From Martinezella tropici (lineage in GTDB: Bacteria > Pseudomonadota > Alphaproteobacteria > Rhizobiales > Rhizobiaceae): 64,000 nucleotides of DNA. The translations under genes and the position numbers were made by a program. The DNA is taken from NCBI RefSeq assembly GCF_003287875.1, contig NZ_QMKK01000054.1, positions 1 through 64,000 of the forward strand, written 5' to 3'. Of the stretch, positions 7,947 to 16,471 are shown one piece after another; positions within the stretch are counted from its first letter, which is position 1; each line of letters starts with the position of its first letter. The notes beneath the pieces were generated by a model, which saw nothing but the letters and a program-made list of their open reading frames with translations, ran no database searches and had not been told where the DNA came from.

Positions 7947-8867
7947 TCAGAGGGCCGCCAGCCAGGCCTTGACGCCTGAGAGGCTGTGGAAATCATCGAC
8001 TGCGCGCACCTTGACTGCTGGCAGGGCGGTGGCAGCCATTTCCGCCAGAGCACGGCCAGGCCCAAGTTCGAGGATCGCGGTCACGCCACGTTCACCCAAG
8101 GCTTCAAGCACATCAGCCCAATCGATCCTCTCGGCCACTTGCCGTGCCAGACCCATCCGAGCGCGAAGCGGGTCGGCAACGAGAGTGGCACCACTGGCGG
8201 TCATGAGACGCAGGGTCGGGCGGCTCATGGCCACCGAGGCGAGCGCACTGTCAAACGGTGCGACCGCACCGGCGAGCCGCGGCGTATGGGAGGCGACGCG
8301 CACCGTCATCGGGGCGGCACGCGCTGCACCTTCCTCCAGCGCAGCCGCGCAGAGCGCATCGATTGAAGGTCGATCGCCGCCGACGATGAACAGAAGATCC
8401 GGGTTCACAATGGCAATTGCGCAGCCGAACCGGCTGGCGAGCTGTTCCACGGCCGCCTGCGGCAAGCCGCGCACATAGCCGAGCCCATCATCCGGTCCGC
8501 CTGCGGCATCCATTGCCCGTGCCCGCTGATCGACCAGTTTCAAACTATCCATGAGCGACCAGACGCCGGCCACCCCCCATGCCGCCATTTCACCGACGCT
8601 GTAACCGGCCACCATCGTTTCGCTTGGTGCGCCCACCGGGAAAAGGGCGCGGGCAATCGCAAGCGCACGCGCCACGCACAGGATCTGGCCCTCGCGGTTT
8701 GCATGCAAGGCGGCTTCGGGTGCAGTCCGGCAGAAGTCCGTCGGGTTGGTGCCAAGCACGGCGGTCGCGGCCTCGAAAACGGGTTGTGCCGCGGGTTCCG
8801 TCGCGAAGAGCCCGAACATCTCCCGATTCTGATGACCTTGGCCCGAGCAGAGCAGCGCGAGGGTCAC
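7947..8867 (-). CDS. mdcH: Malonate decarboxylase malonyl-CoA:ACP transacylase subunit
   Basis: Loads malonyl from malonyl-CoA onto the special acyl-carrier subunit during start-up of the malonate decarboxylase. FabD-like fold: GQGHQ near the N terminus, nucleophile elbow AGYSVGEMAAWG (Ser near residue 88), a His in RVASHTPR, and GPGRAL near the end. I place the start at a GTG at 8867 that overlaps the mdcB stop as GTGA, with AGAGGTG upstream; the longer frame to 8972 runs inside mdcB and lacks family sequence. 306 residues is the normal length. Last gene of the mdcACDEGBH operon. Confidence 0.9.
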   Translation of the reverse strand: MTLALLCSGQGHQNREMFGLFATEPAAQPVFEAATAVLGTNPTDFCRTAPEAALHANREGQILCVARALAIARALFPVGAPSETMVAGYSVGEMAAWGVAGVWSLMDSLKLVDQRARAMDAAGGPDDGLGYVRGLPQAAVEQLASRFGCAIAIVNPDLLFIVGGDRPSIDALCAAALEEGAARAAPMTVRVASHTPRLAGAVAPFDSALASVAMSRPTLRLMTASGATLVADPLRARMGLARQVAERIDWADVLEALGERGVTAILELGPGRALAEMAATALPAVKVRAVDDFHSLSGVKAWLAAL

Positions 8868-9718
8868 AATTCCATCACCTCTGTAAACAGCGCCATCGCA
8901 AGCAGATCGGCACAGCCGCCGGGGCTGAGGTTGCGCGCGACGAATGCCTCGTGAATGGCTTTGGCATCCCACCGCCAGTTCGCCCGTCCGACCCCACCAT
9001 CCGCCAGAAAGGCGCGGGCCTTCTCACGCGCGAAATTCAACCCTTCCGGGCCGGCACGATAAAGCAGATTGCTGTCGTCGACCACGGCGATGAGCGCCAT
9101 GCAGGCATGGACCCTTGCGGCTTCCTCATTGCCCATGGCCAGGCGCCGTCCTTCGGCAAGCGCCGGACGGGCGATATCGTAGACGGATGGCATGCCGGCG
9201 GCAGCCTCGGCCCGCGCGCCTCCGACCTGGTAGCGCCGCGCCACCACGCTGCCGTGACTGTCATGCTCCGGCGCCTTGTCGAGGATGTCGCGTCCCCAAC
9301 GCTGTGCGACAAGGGTGCCGAGCGGCGCCCGCCAATCGCAGGTCGCCGCCAGGCCGGCCGCCGCCGCAAGAAGGCCAAGGCCGAAGATGGCGCCGCGATG
9401 GGTATTCACTCCGCCGGTCGCATCCCGCATTGCCTTTTCCGCTTCCATGCCGATTTGCCGCAGGCGATCCATGCCGGCGTTCATCGCGCCCGTCTTGGCA
9501 AGCGCGATGAAGAACGGCTCCAGTGTCCGAGCGCTCAGGCGCAGAAGATCTGCGTCCATGTCGGCGTGAGCGCCGTTGTCGATGTGGCTGACCAATCCTG
9601 GCTTGGGCCAGGTTTCCACCTCCAGGATGAGCGCTCGGGCGGCATGCCGCCCGATCAGCGCGGGATCGCAATGCTTGACGGCGACGGGGTGTGGTTTGGC
9701 CAGCAACGGAAACGTCAT
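8864..9718 (-). CDS. mdcB: Triphosphoribosyl-dephospho-CoA synthase
   Basis: Makes the 2'-(5''-triphosphoribosyl)-3'-dephospho-CoA precursor of the malonate decarboxylase prosthetic group from dephospho-CoA and ATP. CitG/MdcB family signatures are clear: ETWPKPGLVSHIDNGAHADM near residue 35, GGVNTHRGAIFGLG near 100, and DSNLLYR near 205. 284 residues is the usual size. The ATG overlaps the mdcG stop as ATGA, and its own stop overlaps the mdcH GTG, so the three genes are tightly coupled. Confidence 0.92.
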   Translation of the reverse strand: MTFPLLAKPHPVAVKHCDPALIGRHAARALILEVETWPKPGLVSHIDNGAHADMDADLLRLSARTLEPFFIALAKTGAMNAGMDRLRQIGMEAEKAMRDATGGVNTHRGAIFGLGLLAAAAGLAATCDWRAPLGTLVAQRWGRDILDKAPEHDSHGSVVARRYQVGGARAEAAAGMPSVYDIARPALAEGRRLAMGNEEAARVHACMALIAVVDDSNLLYRAGPEGLNFAREKARAFLADGGVGRANWRWDAKAIHEAFVARNLSPGGCADLLAMALFTEVMEL

Positions 9719-10356
9719 GCGAACAGCGCCTCCCGCGCAATAAGGGCCGATCCGGTATGGGATTTAACCAGGAGCTCCGGATTTCCCGACAGCCATTCCC
9801 GCCATTGCACGGCTGTACCGCACGGCGTGATCAATTCGGCGTCGATACGCATCGGCGCGCGTTCGGCAACATCGGTCAGTAAAGCCGTCACTCGCCTTGC
9901 ATCTGCGTCCGAGCCACACTCGACCAGAAGATCGAGATCGGAAGTATCGGCCAGATAGGAAAGGCCGGTCAGGTATTGCCAAGCCAGACTTCCGAAACAG
10001 CGACAAGAGGGGGCTGACTCCAGAAGGGTGCCAATGGCCTGACACCATCGCGCCGGCGCCGCGGCCAGCGCATCCCTTAATAGAGGAGGAGGTGTCGTCC
10101 GTATCACGGCAGCGGGCGGGCAGGCGAGAGCAAGCCGTTTGCGTCCCATATTTGGAGGAAGGGGAAGCCCCAAGGATATGATATCCGCCGCGTCGCTGCA
10201 TGTCCGACGACGGAAGATTGCCGGTCGTCCCAACGCCGCCCATGCCAGCACATCGGGCTCCATTTCGCCCTGGACTTGCCCACGCAGCAAGCCCGGCCAC
10301 GCTTCGGAGCGCACATAGACAAGATCGTGGCGGCGGAGGGCGGCGACATCAGTCAT
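9715..10356 (-). CDS. mdcG: Phosphoribosyl-dephospho-CoA transferase (holo-ACP synthase)
   Basis: Attaches the phosphoribosyl-dephospho-CoA group to a serine of the MdcC acyl carrier. The nucleotidyltransferase-like catalytic aspartates are visible in TSDLDLLVE (about residue 142) and RIDAELI (about 172). The 213-residue length fits MdcG. It overlaps the end of mdcE by 8 bases and the start of mdcB by 4, consistent with one polycistronic message. Confidence 0.9.
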   Translation of the reverse strand: MTDVAALRRHDLVYVRSEAWPGLLRGQVQGEMEPDVLAWAALGRPAIFRRRTCSDAADIISLGLPLPPNMGRKRLALACPPAAVIRTTPPPLLRDALAAAPARWCQAIGTLLESAPSCRCFGSLAWQYLTGLSYLADTSDLDLLVECGSDADARRVTALLTDVAERAPMRIDAELITPCGTAVQWREWLSGNPELLVKSHTGSALIAREALFA

Positions 10357-11071
10357 GGAGCAAAGCCAGCCGCTCTACCTCGGCCGCGATCATCGCAGCC
10401 TTCGGCCGGCCGCCGCGATCGGCGCCCAATTGCGCGCGCAGATCACGCGAAACAGGCCGGGCAAGAAGTGCGGCAAGCTGGGCGTTCAACGAGGCCGCCG
10501 GATCCCAGACTTCCGCTACGGCGCCGGTGGCAAGAAGATTATCGAGGCCGGGCGCGAAGACGGGCGTTGTCTCGGCCTTTTCCTTCAGGATGGCAAGCGG
10601 CAGCTTGGTTACTCGAGCCATGGATGGCAGGTCCATGACTTCGGGCCAGGCGGTGGGCAAGGCTGCCAGCGATCCGCAGGCCAGCGCGGTGGCAATGAAG
10701 GCGCCGGCAGCGCTGCCCCCGTAGAGGAGGCCGACCGTGCGGTGTCCCGCATGCTCCGCCTGCCACAGCGCCTTTGCCAAATGCGCCAGTGCCTCGCTAA
10801 GCCCCAGCAGTTCGTCACGCCGGCTCATCCGCTGGCTGCCGGAATCGACCAGGAACAACAGGGGCGAGCTGTCCGGCCGTCGCGCGACGGAAAGGATATG
10901 CCCGGCCAGCGCTATCGCCTCGTCGACGCCGGGATAGGTCTTGTCGGCAATGCCGATCAGATCGATCCGGTTCTGCTGGTCCAACCGGCCCCAGCCGGTA
11001 ACGAGCCCGCCCGCCTGCGCCACTTCATGGCCGGCCGGAAAGAGTGAGGACAGGATATCAGCGAGCTGCAT
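10349..11071 (-). CDS. mdcE: Malonate decarboxylase gamma subunit
   Basis: One half of the carboxyltransferase-like decarboxylase that removes CO2 from malonyl-S-ACP, working with MdcD. The 240-residue protein has the crotonase-like core (LLFLVDSGSQRMSRRDELLG, then LLYGGSAAGAFIATALACG, an oxyanion-type Gly stretch). I choose the ATG at 11071 (MQLADIL), which has GGAG upstream and overlaps mdcD by 14 bases; the open frame to 11194 lies in mdcD and is not family-like. Confidence 0.9.
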   Translation of the reverse strand: MQLADILSSLFPAGHEVAQAGGLVTGWGRLDQQNRIDLIGIADKTYPGVDEAIALAGHILSVARRPDSSPLLFLVDSGSQRMSRRDELLGLSEALAHLAKALWQAEHAGHRTVGLLYGGSAAGAFIATALACGSLAALPTAWPEVMDLPSMARVTKLPLAILKEKAETTPVFAPGLDNLLATGAVAEVWDPAASLNAQLAALLARPVSRDLRAQLGADRGGRPKAAMIAAEVERLALLHD

Positions 11072-11969
11072 CGGCGCTCTCCCGATGGATATTGGCGGTG
11101 GTGAGGAAAGTCCCGATGTCCCGCTCCGGTATTTGCCCGGGGTCCTCAATATGCAGCCGCGCCCATATCTCGGTGGCATCACGGGCATCGCCAAAATGGC
11201 GCAATCTATGTTCGAGCCGCGTCTGTTCTGCTTGCAGCACCGTCGGGTCTAAAGTGGCCGGCCGTTGCAGCGCGGCAATCGCGCCGGTGCGGAAGGCGGC
11301 GATATCGTCCTCGACGAAGATATCGGCTCCGCCAATCAGGTAGCGATGCTTGCCGCCCATGGTTCGCCAGACGAGCGCCCGATCGCGGGAGTCGAATTCT
11401 TCCACGCCTTTGTTCGTTTCGATGACCTCCGGACCGGAGACGGATAGGCGACCCTGCTCGGAAATGACGAGTGCCGAACAGCAGCCGGCAATCAGGCTGC
11501 CGCCACCGTAGCAGCCCGCCCGGCCGCCAAGAAGACCGATGACGCGCGCACCCTCGGATCGCGCCTCCAGCACGGCGCGCATGATCTCGGAAATCGCCAG
11601 CTCACCGGCATTGGCTTCCTGGAGGCGCACGCCGCCTGTGTCGAAGAGAATGACGATATCCCGCCGCATCTTAGCCGCGGCATGCAGCAGGCCCGTCAGC
11701 TTGGCGCCGTGCACCTCGCCGATGGCACCGCCCATGAAGCGCCCTTCCTGGGCGGCCACCAGCACGGGACGGCCGTCAATGCGGCCGGCTCCGACGATGA
11801 TGCCATCGTCGAACTGCCGGGGTAAATCGAAAAGTGCAAGGTGAGGGCTCGTCTCCCGCCGTTCCGGGCCCAGGAATTCGGTGAAGCTGTCGGCGTCGAG
11901 CAGATGCAGCAGCCGACCGCGGGTGGACTCTTCATACCAGCTTCGGCGCGGCGTGCGAGGATCGGTCAT
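11058..11969 (-). CDS. mdcD: Malonate decarboxylase beta subunit
   Basis: Partner of MdcE in the decarboxylation of malonyl-S-ACP. The 303-residue protein shows the biotin-independent carboxyltransferase core: GRFMGGAIGEVHGAK (about 80-95), IVILFDTGGVRLQEANAGE (about 107-125), and a glycine run GGRAGCYGGGSL (about 150). Its ATG overlaps the mdcC stop by 4 bases. Confidence 0.92.
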   Translation of the reverse strand: MTDPRTPRRSWYEESTRGRLLHLLDADSFTEFLGPERRETSPHLALFDLPRQFDDGIIVGAGRIDGRPVLVAAQEGRFMGGAIGEVHGAKLTGLLHAAAKMRRDIVILFDTGGVRLQEANAGELAISEIMRAVLEARSEGARVIGLLGGRAGCYGGGSLIAGCCSALVISEQGRLSVSGPEVIETNKGVEEFDSRDRALVWRTMGGKHRYLIGGADIFVEDDIAAFRTGAIAALQRPATLDPTVLQAEQTRLEHRLRHFGDARDATEIWARLHIEDPGQIPERDIGTFLTTANIHRESADAAR

Positions 11970-12277
11970 TCTGGCTTCTCCATCAGCCGCACACCCTGGG
12001 CCAGGCGCAGCGCCACCATATCCGGCCGGGCGCCGCCGTCATTAATCGTGATGCGCAGACCGCCGGCGGCAGAGCGTGCCGCGAAATCTTCGGTAACCGC
12101 TGCCCACAGCTCGGCGAAACCATGGGCCGGCGTTGCGATCTCGATAACGCAACGGTCCGGCGCCTCCCGCCGTTCAAGCAATATTTCGAGGTTGCCCGAC
12201 GCGACGACGCCCACCAGGGCGAGGGCGCGGGTCCCGCCGGTCTGTGCCGATTTCAATTTGTAAAGCAGATTTTCCAT
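11966..12277 (-). CDS. mdcC: Malonate decarboxylase acyl-carrier (delta) subunit
   Basis: The 103-residue acyl carrier of the complex. The attachment site for phosphoribosyl-dephospho-CoA is expected at the serine of GVVASGNLEIL (Ser27), the conserved segment of this family. It holds acetyl, exchanged for malonyl by MdcA, during each cycle. Nine bases separate it from mdcA upstream and 4 bases overlap mdcD downstream. Confidence 0.92.
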   Translation of the reverse strand: MENLLYKLKSAQTGGTRALALVGVVASGNLEILLERREAPDRCVIEIATPAHGFAELWAAVTEDFAARSAAGGLRITINDGGARPDMVALRLAQGVRLMEKPE

Positions 12278-12286
12278 GGCGGTGGC

Positions 12287-13936
12287 CTACCAATTGCGAA
12301 ACCGGGAAGGCGGCCTGTAGAGGCCGCCAGAGGCGAGCATCAGATCCTTGATGGAATGCGCAGCCAGCAGACTGCGATCGGCATCCAGGGGATCAATTCC
12401 AAGGTCTTCGGGACGCTGGATGACCTTGCGCTGACGTAGGTGCTCCACCATCTTGCGGTCTCGGGCGCGACCGACTTCGGTGTAACCGGCCACGCCGCGG
12501 ATCGCCTGTTCCCGCTCGTCCCTGTCCCGGCACAACAGCAGATTGGCGATCCCCTCTTCCGTCACGATATGGGTCACGTCGTCACCGTAAACCATCACGG
12601 GAGCCAGATCGAGCCGTAGCTTGTCGGCCAGATCCAGGGCGCCCAGACGCTCGACGAACATCGGCACCATGCCATCGCCGAAGGTTTCGCCGATCTGGAC
12701 GACCAGCTTGCGTCCTCGGCGCAGGGCGGGGGTGGCGGCAGAGGGGTCGGCTTCCCGGCCGGCGCGCAGCCAGGCGTCGCTCGGATGGCGCCGACCCCGC
12801 GCGTCCGATCCCATATTGGGGGCGCCGCCGAAACCGGCGACCCTGTTGCCGGTCACGGTCGAACTGTTGCCGGCAAGGTCGATCTGCAAGGTCGAGCCGA
12901 TGAACATGTCGCAGGCATACAGTCCGGCGGTCTGGCAGAAGGCGCGGTTGGAACGCAACGAGCCGTCAGGTCCGGTGAAAAAAATGTCGGGGCGAGCCCG
13001 CATATAGTCTTCCATGCCCACTTCGGAGCCGAAGGAATGGATCTGCTCCACCCATCCGGCCTCGATGGCGGGGATCAGGGTGGGATGAGGGTTCAGCGCC
13101 CAATGCGTGCAGACCTTGCCCTTCAATCCCAGCCGTTCACCGTAAGTCGGCAGCAGCAGCTCTATGGCCGCGGTATTGAAGCCGATGCCATGGTTCAGGC
13201 GGCGCACGCCATAGGGCATATAGAGCCCCTTGATCGCCAGCATTGCCGTCAGGATTTGCGTTTCGGTAATCGCCGCCGGATCGCGCGTGAACAGCGGCTC
13301 CACATAAAAGGGTCGCTTGGCATCCACGACGAAATGAACCTGGTCGGCAGGAATGTCGACGCGCGGCACGCGATCGACGATCTCGCCCACCTGCGCGACG
13401 ACCAGCCCCTTACCGAAGCTCGTCGCCTCCACGACCGTTGGCGTGTCTTCCGTATTCGGCCCGGTGTAGAGGTTTCCCTCTCTGTCCGCGCTGACCGCGG
13501 CGATAAGCGCCACCTGTGGCGTCAGATCGATAAAATAGCGGGCGAAGAGCTCCAGATAGGTGTGAACGGCACCCACTTCGATCTGGCCCCCGAACATCAT
13601 GCGAGCGATGCGGGCCGATTGCGGGCCGGAATAGGAAAAATCGAGCCGCCGGGCGATGCCGCTTTCGAAAATATCGAGATGCTCCGGCAGGACCACACCC
13701 GACTGCACCATATGCAGGTCGTGTATTTTGGCAACATCGACTTCAGACAGCGCCTTGGCCAGCAGGTCGGCCTGCTTCTGGTTGTCGCCCTCAAGGCAAA
13801 CACGATCCCCGGGCTTCAGGATCGCTTCCAGGAAAGCGACGAGGCGCTGCGGGTCGACAAGCTTGCCGGCAGCGAGGCGCTGGCCGGCTTCCAGACGTGC
13901 CAGCCTGTCGCGGCCCTTTGTATTCCAATCAAGCAT
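12287..13936 (-). CDS. mdcA: Malonate decarboxylase alpha subunit (acetyl-S-ACP:malonate ACP transferase)
   Basis: First gene of the leftward operon, 549 residues. It exchanges acetyl for malonyl on the MdcC carrier, so that free malonate enters without ATP-dependent activation. The sequence has the CoA-transferase-like two-half structure (PGDRVCLEGDNQKQADLLAK; HDLHMVQSGVVLPEHLDIFE; GFGGAPNMGSDARGRRHPS; VTEEGIANLLLCRD), all typical of MdcA. Full family length and no lesions. It is divergent from madL, with 175 bases shared upstream. Confidence 0.93.
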   Translation of the reverse strand: MLDWNTKGRDRLARLEAGQRLAAGKLVDPQRLVAFLEAILKPGDRVCLEGDNQKQADLLAKALSEVDVAKIHDLHMVQSGVVLPEHLDIFESGIARRLDFSYSGPQSARIARMMFGGQIEVGAVHTYLELFARYFIDLTPQVALIAAVSADREGNLYTGPNTEDTPTVVEATSFGKGLVVAQVGEIVDRVPRVDIPADQVHFVVDAKRPFYVEPLFTRDPAAITETQILTAMLAIKGLYMPYGVRRLNHGIGFNTAAIELLLPTYGERLGLKGKVCTHWALNPHPTLIPAIEAGWVEQIHSFGSEVGMEDYMRARPDIFFTGPDGSLRSNRAFCQTAGLYACDMFIGSTLQIDLAGNSSTVTGNRVAGFGGAPNMGSDARGRRHPSDAWLRAGREADPSAATPALRRGRKLVVQIGETFGDGMVPMFVERLGALDLADKLRLDLAPVMVYGDDVTHIVTEEGIANLLLCRDRDEREQAIRGVAGYTEVGRARDRKMVEHLRQRKVIQRPEDLGIDPLDADRSLLAAHSIKDLMLASGGLYRPPSRFRNW

Positions 13937-14111
13937 TTGATTGCCCTTTGTATGCGCAAGAGCGTGTTTCTAGAAATATAATGTACACACAATTGCGAAA
14001 AACCGCAACAACGTGTATTTTAAAATCGTCATGCGGTTTATCTGTATGCATTGGAGGAGGAAAAATGGTGGCCTTGTATTTCTATCGAAGCGCGTGCGGG
14101 GAGGATCGCTC
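13937..14111. promoter_or_regulatory. Divergent mdcA / madL promoter region
   Basis: This AT-richer 175-base stretch must hold the promoters of both malonate operons. ATGTACACACAAT at 13981-13993 is a weak partial match to the kind of palindrome bound by GntR/FadR-type repressors, and GGAGGAGG precedes an alternative start near 14066. No convincing exact palindrome is seen, so the operator is not placed. Confidence 0.4.
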
Positions 14112-14534
14112 ATGATGATCTCCGGTGTCGCTATGCTTGCCCTTTGCACCCTCTTGGGGAGCGTCCTCGGGGATCTCCTGGGGGTGGCGCTTGGCGTGAA
14201 GGCGAATGTCGGCGGTGTCGGCATTGCCATGATCCTGCTCATTGCCACGCGGCTGTGGCTGAGCAGACGGGGCTTGCTGACGCTTCCGCTCAAACTCGGC
14301 GTCGAGTTCTGGGGCGCTCTCTATATTCCGATCGTCGTTGCCATGGCGGCTCAGCAGAACGTGCTGGTGGCTGCACGCAGCGGTCCGCTGGTGTTGATTG
14401 CCGGGATCGTGACGGTTTTCGTTTGCTTCGCGACCGTCGCGCTGATGAGCCGTATCGGCGAGAGAGGCGAAACGATGGATGAAATCGAAGCGAAGGCCAG
14501 GGGCGAGCTTGCCACCTCCGGCAACGCGGCCTGA
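14112..14534 (+). CDS. madL: Malonate transporter subunit MadL
   Basis: A 140-residue inner-membrane protein with four hydrophobic segments, the small half of the two-part sodium-dependent malonate importer. The family opening ISGVAMLALCTLLGSVLGDLLG and NVGGVGIAMILLI are visible. The start at 14112 (MMISGVAM) is preferred because GGGGAGG lies 7 nt upstream; the frame is open from 14013 but the extra residues are not hydrophobic or conserved. Eleven bases separate it from madM. Confidence 0.9.
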   Translation: MMISGVAMLALCTLLGSVLGDLLGVALGVKANVGGVGIAMILLIATRLWLSRRGLLTLPLKLGVEFWGALYIPIVVAMAAQQNVLVAARSGPLVLIAGIVTVFVCFATVALMSRIGERGETMDEIEAKARGELATSGNAA

Positions 14535-14545
14535 GGGAGGCTTCC

Positions 14546-15310
14546 ATGGAGATCCTGAAACACAGCCTGACCGCCAACAGCCTGCTCACCGCGTTTGCGA
14601 TCGTTGGATTGGTGATGTGGCTGTCGAATGCCATCTCGAAACATGTCCTGTTCGGCCGCGTCCACGGCTCGGCCATCGCAATCGTCCTGGGGCTTGCCGC
14701 CGCCTTTGCGGCTGGTCTGTGGACCGGAGGCGAGAAAGGAGTGGTGGATATTCCCATCCTCAGCGGCATCGGCCTGATGGGCGGAGCCATGCTGCGCGAT
14801 TTCGCCATCGTCGCCACGGCCTTCGAGGTTGATGTCAGCCAGGCACGCAAGGCCGGCGCTGTCGGTGCGCTTGCCCTTGGCCTCGGCACGGTTCTTCCGT
14901 TCATTGTCGGCTCGTTACTCGCCGTCGCCTTCGGCTATACGGATGCTGTATCCATAACGACGATCGGCGCCGGTGCCGTTACCTACATCGTGGGACCAGT
15001 GACGGGAGCCGCTTTGGGCGCAAGCTCGGCCGTGATCGCGCTGTCCATCGCCACCGGTGTTTTCAAGGCTGTCCTTGTCATGGTCGGAACACCGATTGTC
15101 GCCAAGGCGATCGGTCTCGACAATCCCCGCAGCGCCATGGTGTTCGGCGGCCTGATGGGAACCGTCAGCGGCGTGTCGGGCGGCCTGGCGGCGACCGATC
15201 GTCGGCTCGTTCCCTATGGCGCATTGACGGCGACGTTTCATACGGGGCTGGGCTGCCTTGTTGCACCTTCGATCCTTTATCTCGCCGTCAGGGCGATTGC
15301 AGGGGGCTGA
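14546..15310 (+). CDS. madM: Malonate transporter subunit MadM
   Basis: A 254-residue polytopic membrane protein, the large half of the MadLM malonate importer. Many hydrophobic helices and the family segments ILSGIGLMGGAMLRDFAIV, GAVTYIVGPVTGAALGASS and a Gly-rich GGLMGTVSGVSGGLAATD support the call. AGGGAGG lies upstream. It works with MadL and feeds the decarboxylase encoded divergently. Confidence 0.92.
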   Translation: MEILKHSLTANSLLTAFAIVGLVMWLSNAISKHVLFGRVHGSAIAIVLGLAAAFAAGLWTGGEKGVVDIPILSGIGLMGGAMLRDFAIVATAFEVDVSQARKAGAVGALALGLGTVLPFIVGSLLAVAFGYTDAVSITTIGAGAVTYIVGPVTGAALGASSAVIALSIATGVFKAVLVMVGTPIVAKAIGLDNPRSAMVFGGLMGTVSGVSGGLAATDRRLVPYGALTATFHTGLGCLVAPSILYLAVRAIAGG

Positions 15311-15422
15311 GGGTGCGATGAACATGCAGCACGCGGCTTGATATTGCATGGTGATTGCTATCTGTCGAATTGGATGGTGTAAAACTGAATGGTTTCCCGC
15401 CAAATCGGAAGCAAGGTTTGAA

Positions 15423-16091
15423 ATGACGGAATTTGACGACGCTGGATCGATCGGTCAGCGCATTAAACTCGTGCTGATGGATGAGATTTCCTCCGGTGCC
15501 ATAAGGCCTGGCACGAGTTTGGACGAAGCAACGCTGAGCAGCCGCTTTGGCGCTTCCCGCACGCCGGTGAGGGAGGCTCTGCGCCAGCTGGAGGCGATCG
15601 GCCTGGTTGAGATTCGCCCGCGACGCGGCGCAACGGTTCTGCCATTGACCTTGCCGCGGCTGATGGAGATGTTCGAAGTAACCGCCGAGATGGAATGCAT
15701 GTGCGTCCGTCTGGCAACGCATCGGATAACGGGTATGGAACGCGCGGTTCTGGCGGACATTCACGAGCGCTCCGAACTCGCAGCGAAGGCGGACGACTTC
15801 GAGCAATATGACAAGCTCAATTTGTCCTTCCACGAAGCTTTGTATCGCAGTGCGCATAACGAGTTTCTGTTCGATGAACTGATGCGGCTTCGTGCAAGGC
15901 TCCTGCCATTCCGCAGAACGCAGCTGCGTCAACCGCAGCGATTGTCAGCTTCATTTCATGAGCACGAGGCGATCCTGCGCGCGATGATGCGCGGCGATGC
16001 GGCGGAAGCGGCCTTGATCATGCGCGAGCACATGCTGAATGCGGCTTTGGCATTGGCGCGCTACATGGAAATCGGTGAGGAAGCCGCATAA
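15423..16091 (+). CDS. GntR-family (FCD) regulator of malonate genes
   Basis: A 222-residue transcription factor: N-terminal winged helix (GAIRPGTSLDEATLSSRFGA, RTPVREALRQLEAIGLVEI) and a C-terminal FCD ligand-binding helical domain with metal-ligand-type His residues (SFHEALYR, HEHEAILRA, MREHMLNA). It matches MdcY-like regulators, which respond to malonate, and its place next to madM supports that. The start at 15423 (MTEFDDAG) has AAGG 7 nt upstream; a longer frame from 15348 is less protein-like. Confidence 0.82.
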   Translation: MTEFDDAGSIGQRIKLVLMDEISSGAIRPGTSLDEATLSSRFGASRTPVREALRQLEAIGLVEIRPRRGATVLPLTLPRLMEMFEVTAEMECMCVRLATHRITGMERAVLADIHERSELAAKADDFEQYDKLNLSFHEALYRSAHNEFLFDELMRLRARLLPFRRTQLRQPQRLSASFHEHEAILRAMMRGDAAEAALIMREHMLNAALALARYMEIGEEAA

Positions 16092-16135
16092 AGGCGGCAT
16101 CCGGCAAGCGCGCACAATAAGCGGCTTGGAACGTC

Positions 16136-16168
16136 ACAGCACTATCCTGATGTGTTGAATAGTGCTGT
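16136..16168. terminator. Bidirectional hairpin between GntR gene and cold-shock gene
   Basis: A perfect 10-bp stem, ACAGCACTAT at 16136-16145 with ATAGTGCTGT at 16159-16168, closes a 13-base loop in the space between two convergent genes. Neither side has a strong T run, so it may act in both directions with modest strength. Confidence 0.55.
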
Positions 16169-16179
16169 GTATCACTTTG

Positions 16180-16383
16180 TCAGAGCGGTCTGACGTTTTC
16201 CGCCTTCGACTTGCCGGTCTTACGATCCTGGCCGAGATCATAGGAAACGGATTGGCCCTCTTTGAGCACATCGCCATATTGCAGGGCGGAGACATGCACG
16301 AATACGTCAGCTCCTCCCGATTCCGGCGCGATGAAGCCGAAGCCCTTGTCGGTGTTGAAAAACTTAACTTTACCAGTCGGCAT
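16180..16383 (-). CDS. Cold-shock domain protein, CspA family
   Basis: A 67-residue single OB-fold nucleic-acid-binding protein. The RNA-binding motifs KGFGFI (RNP1) and DVFVHV (RNP2) are intact and the N terminus MPTGKVKFFN is typical. Such proteins act as RNA chaperones and may or may not be cold-induced. It is a lone gene. Confidence 0.95.
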   Translation of the reverse strand: MPTGKVKFFNTDKGFGFIAPESGGADVFVHVSALQYGDVLKEGQSVSYDLGQDRKTGKSKAENVRPL

Positions 16384-16471
16384 GCCATTCCCCCGTGTCT
16401 GTACAGTTTGATTGCGACGGCAACCTAGCGGTCAGTCGGCGCCAGATCAAGCGGGTCGGATGCAACAAGGT

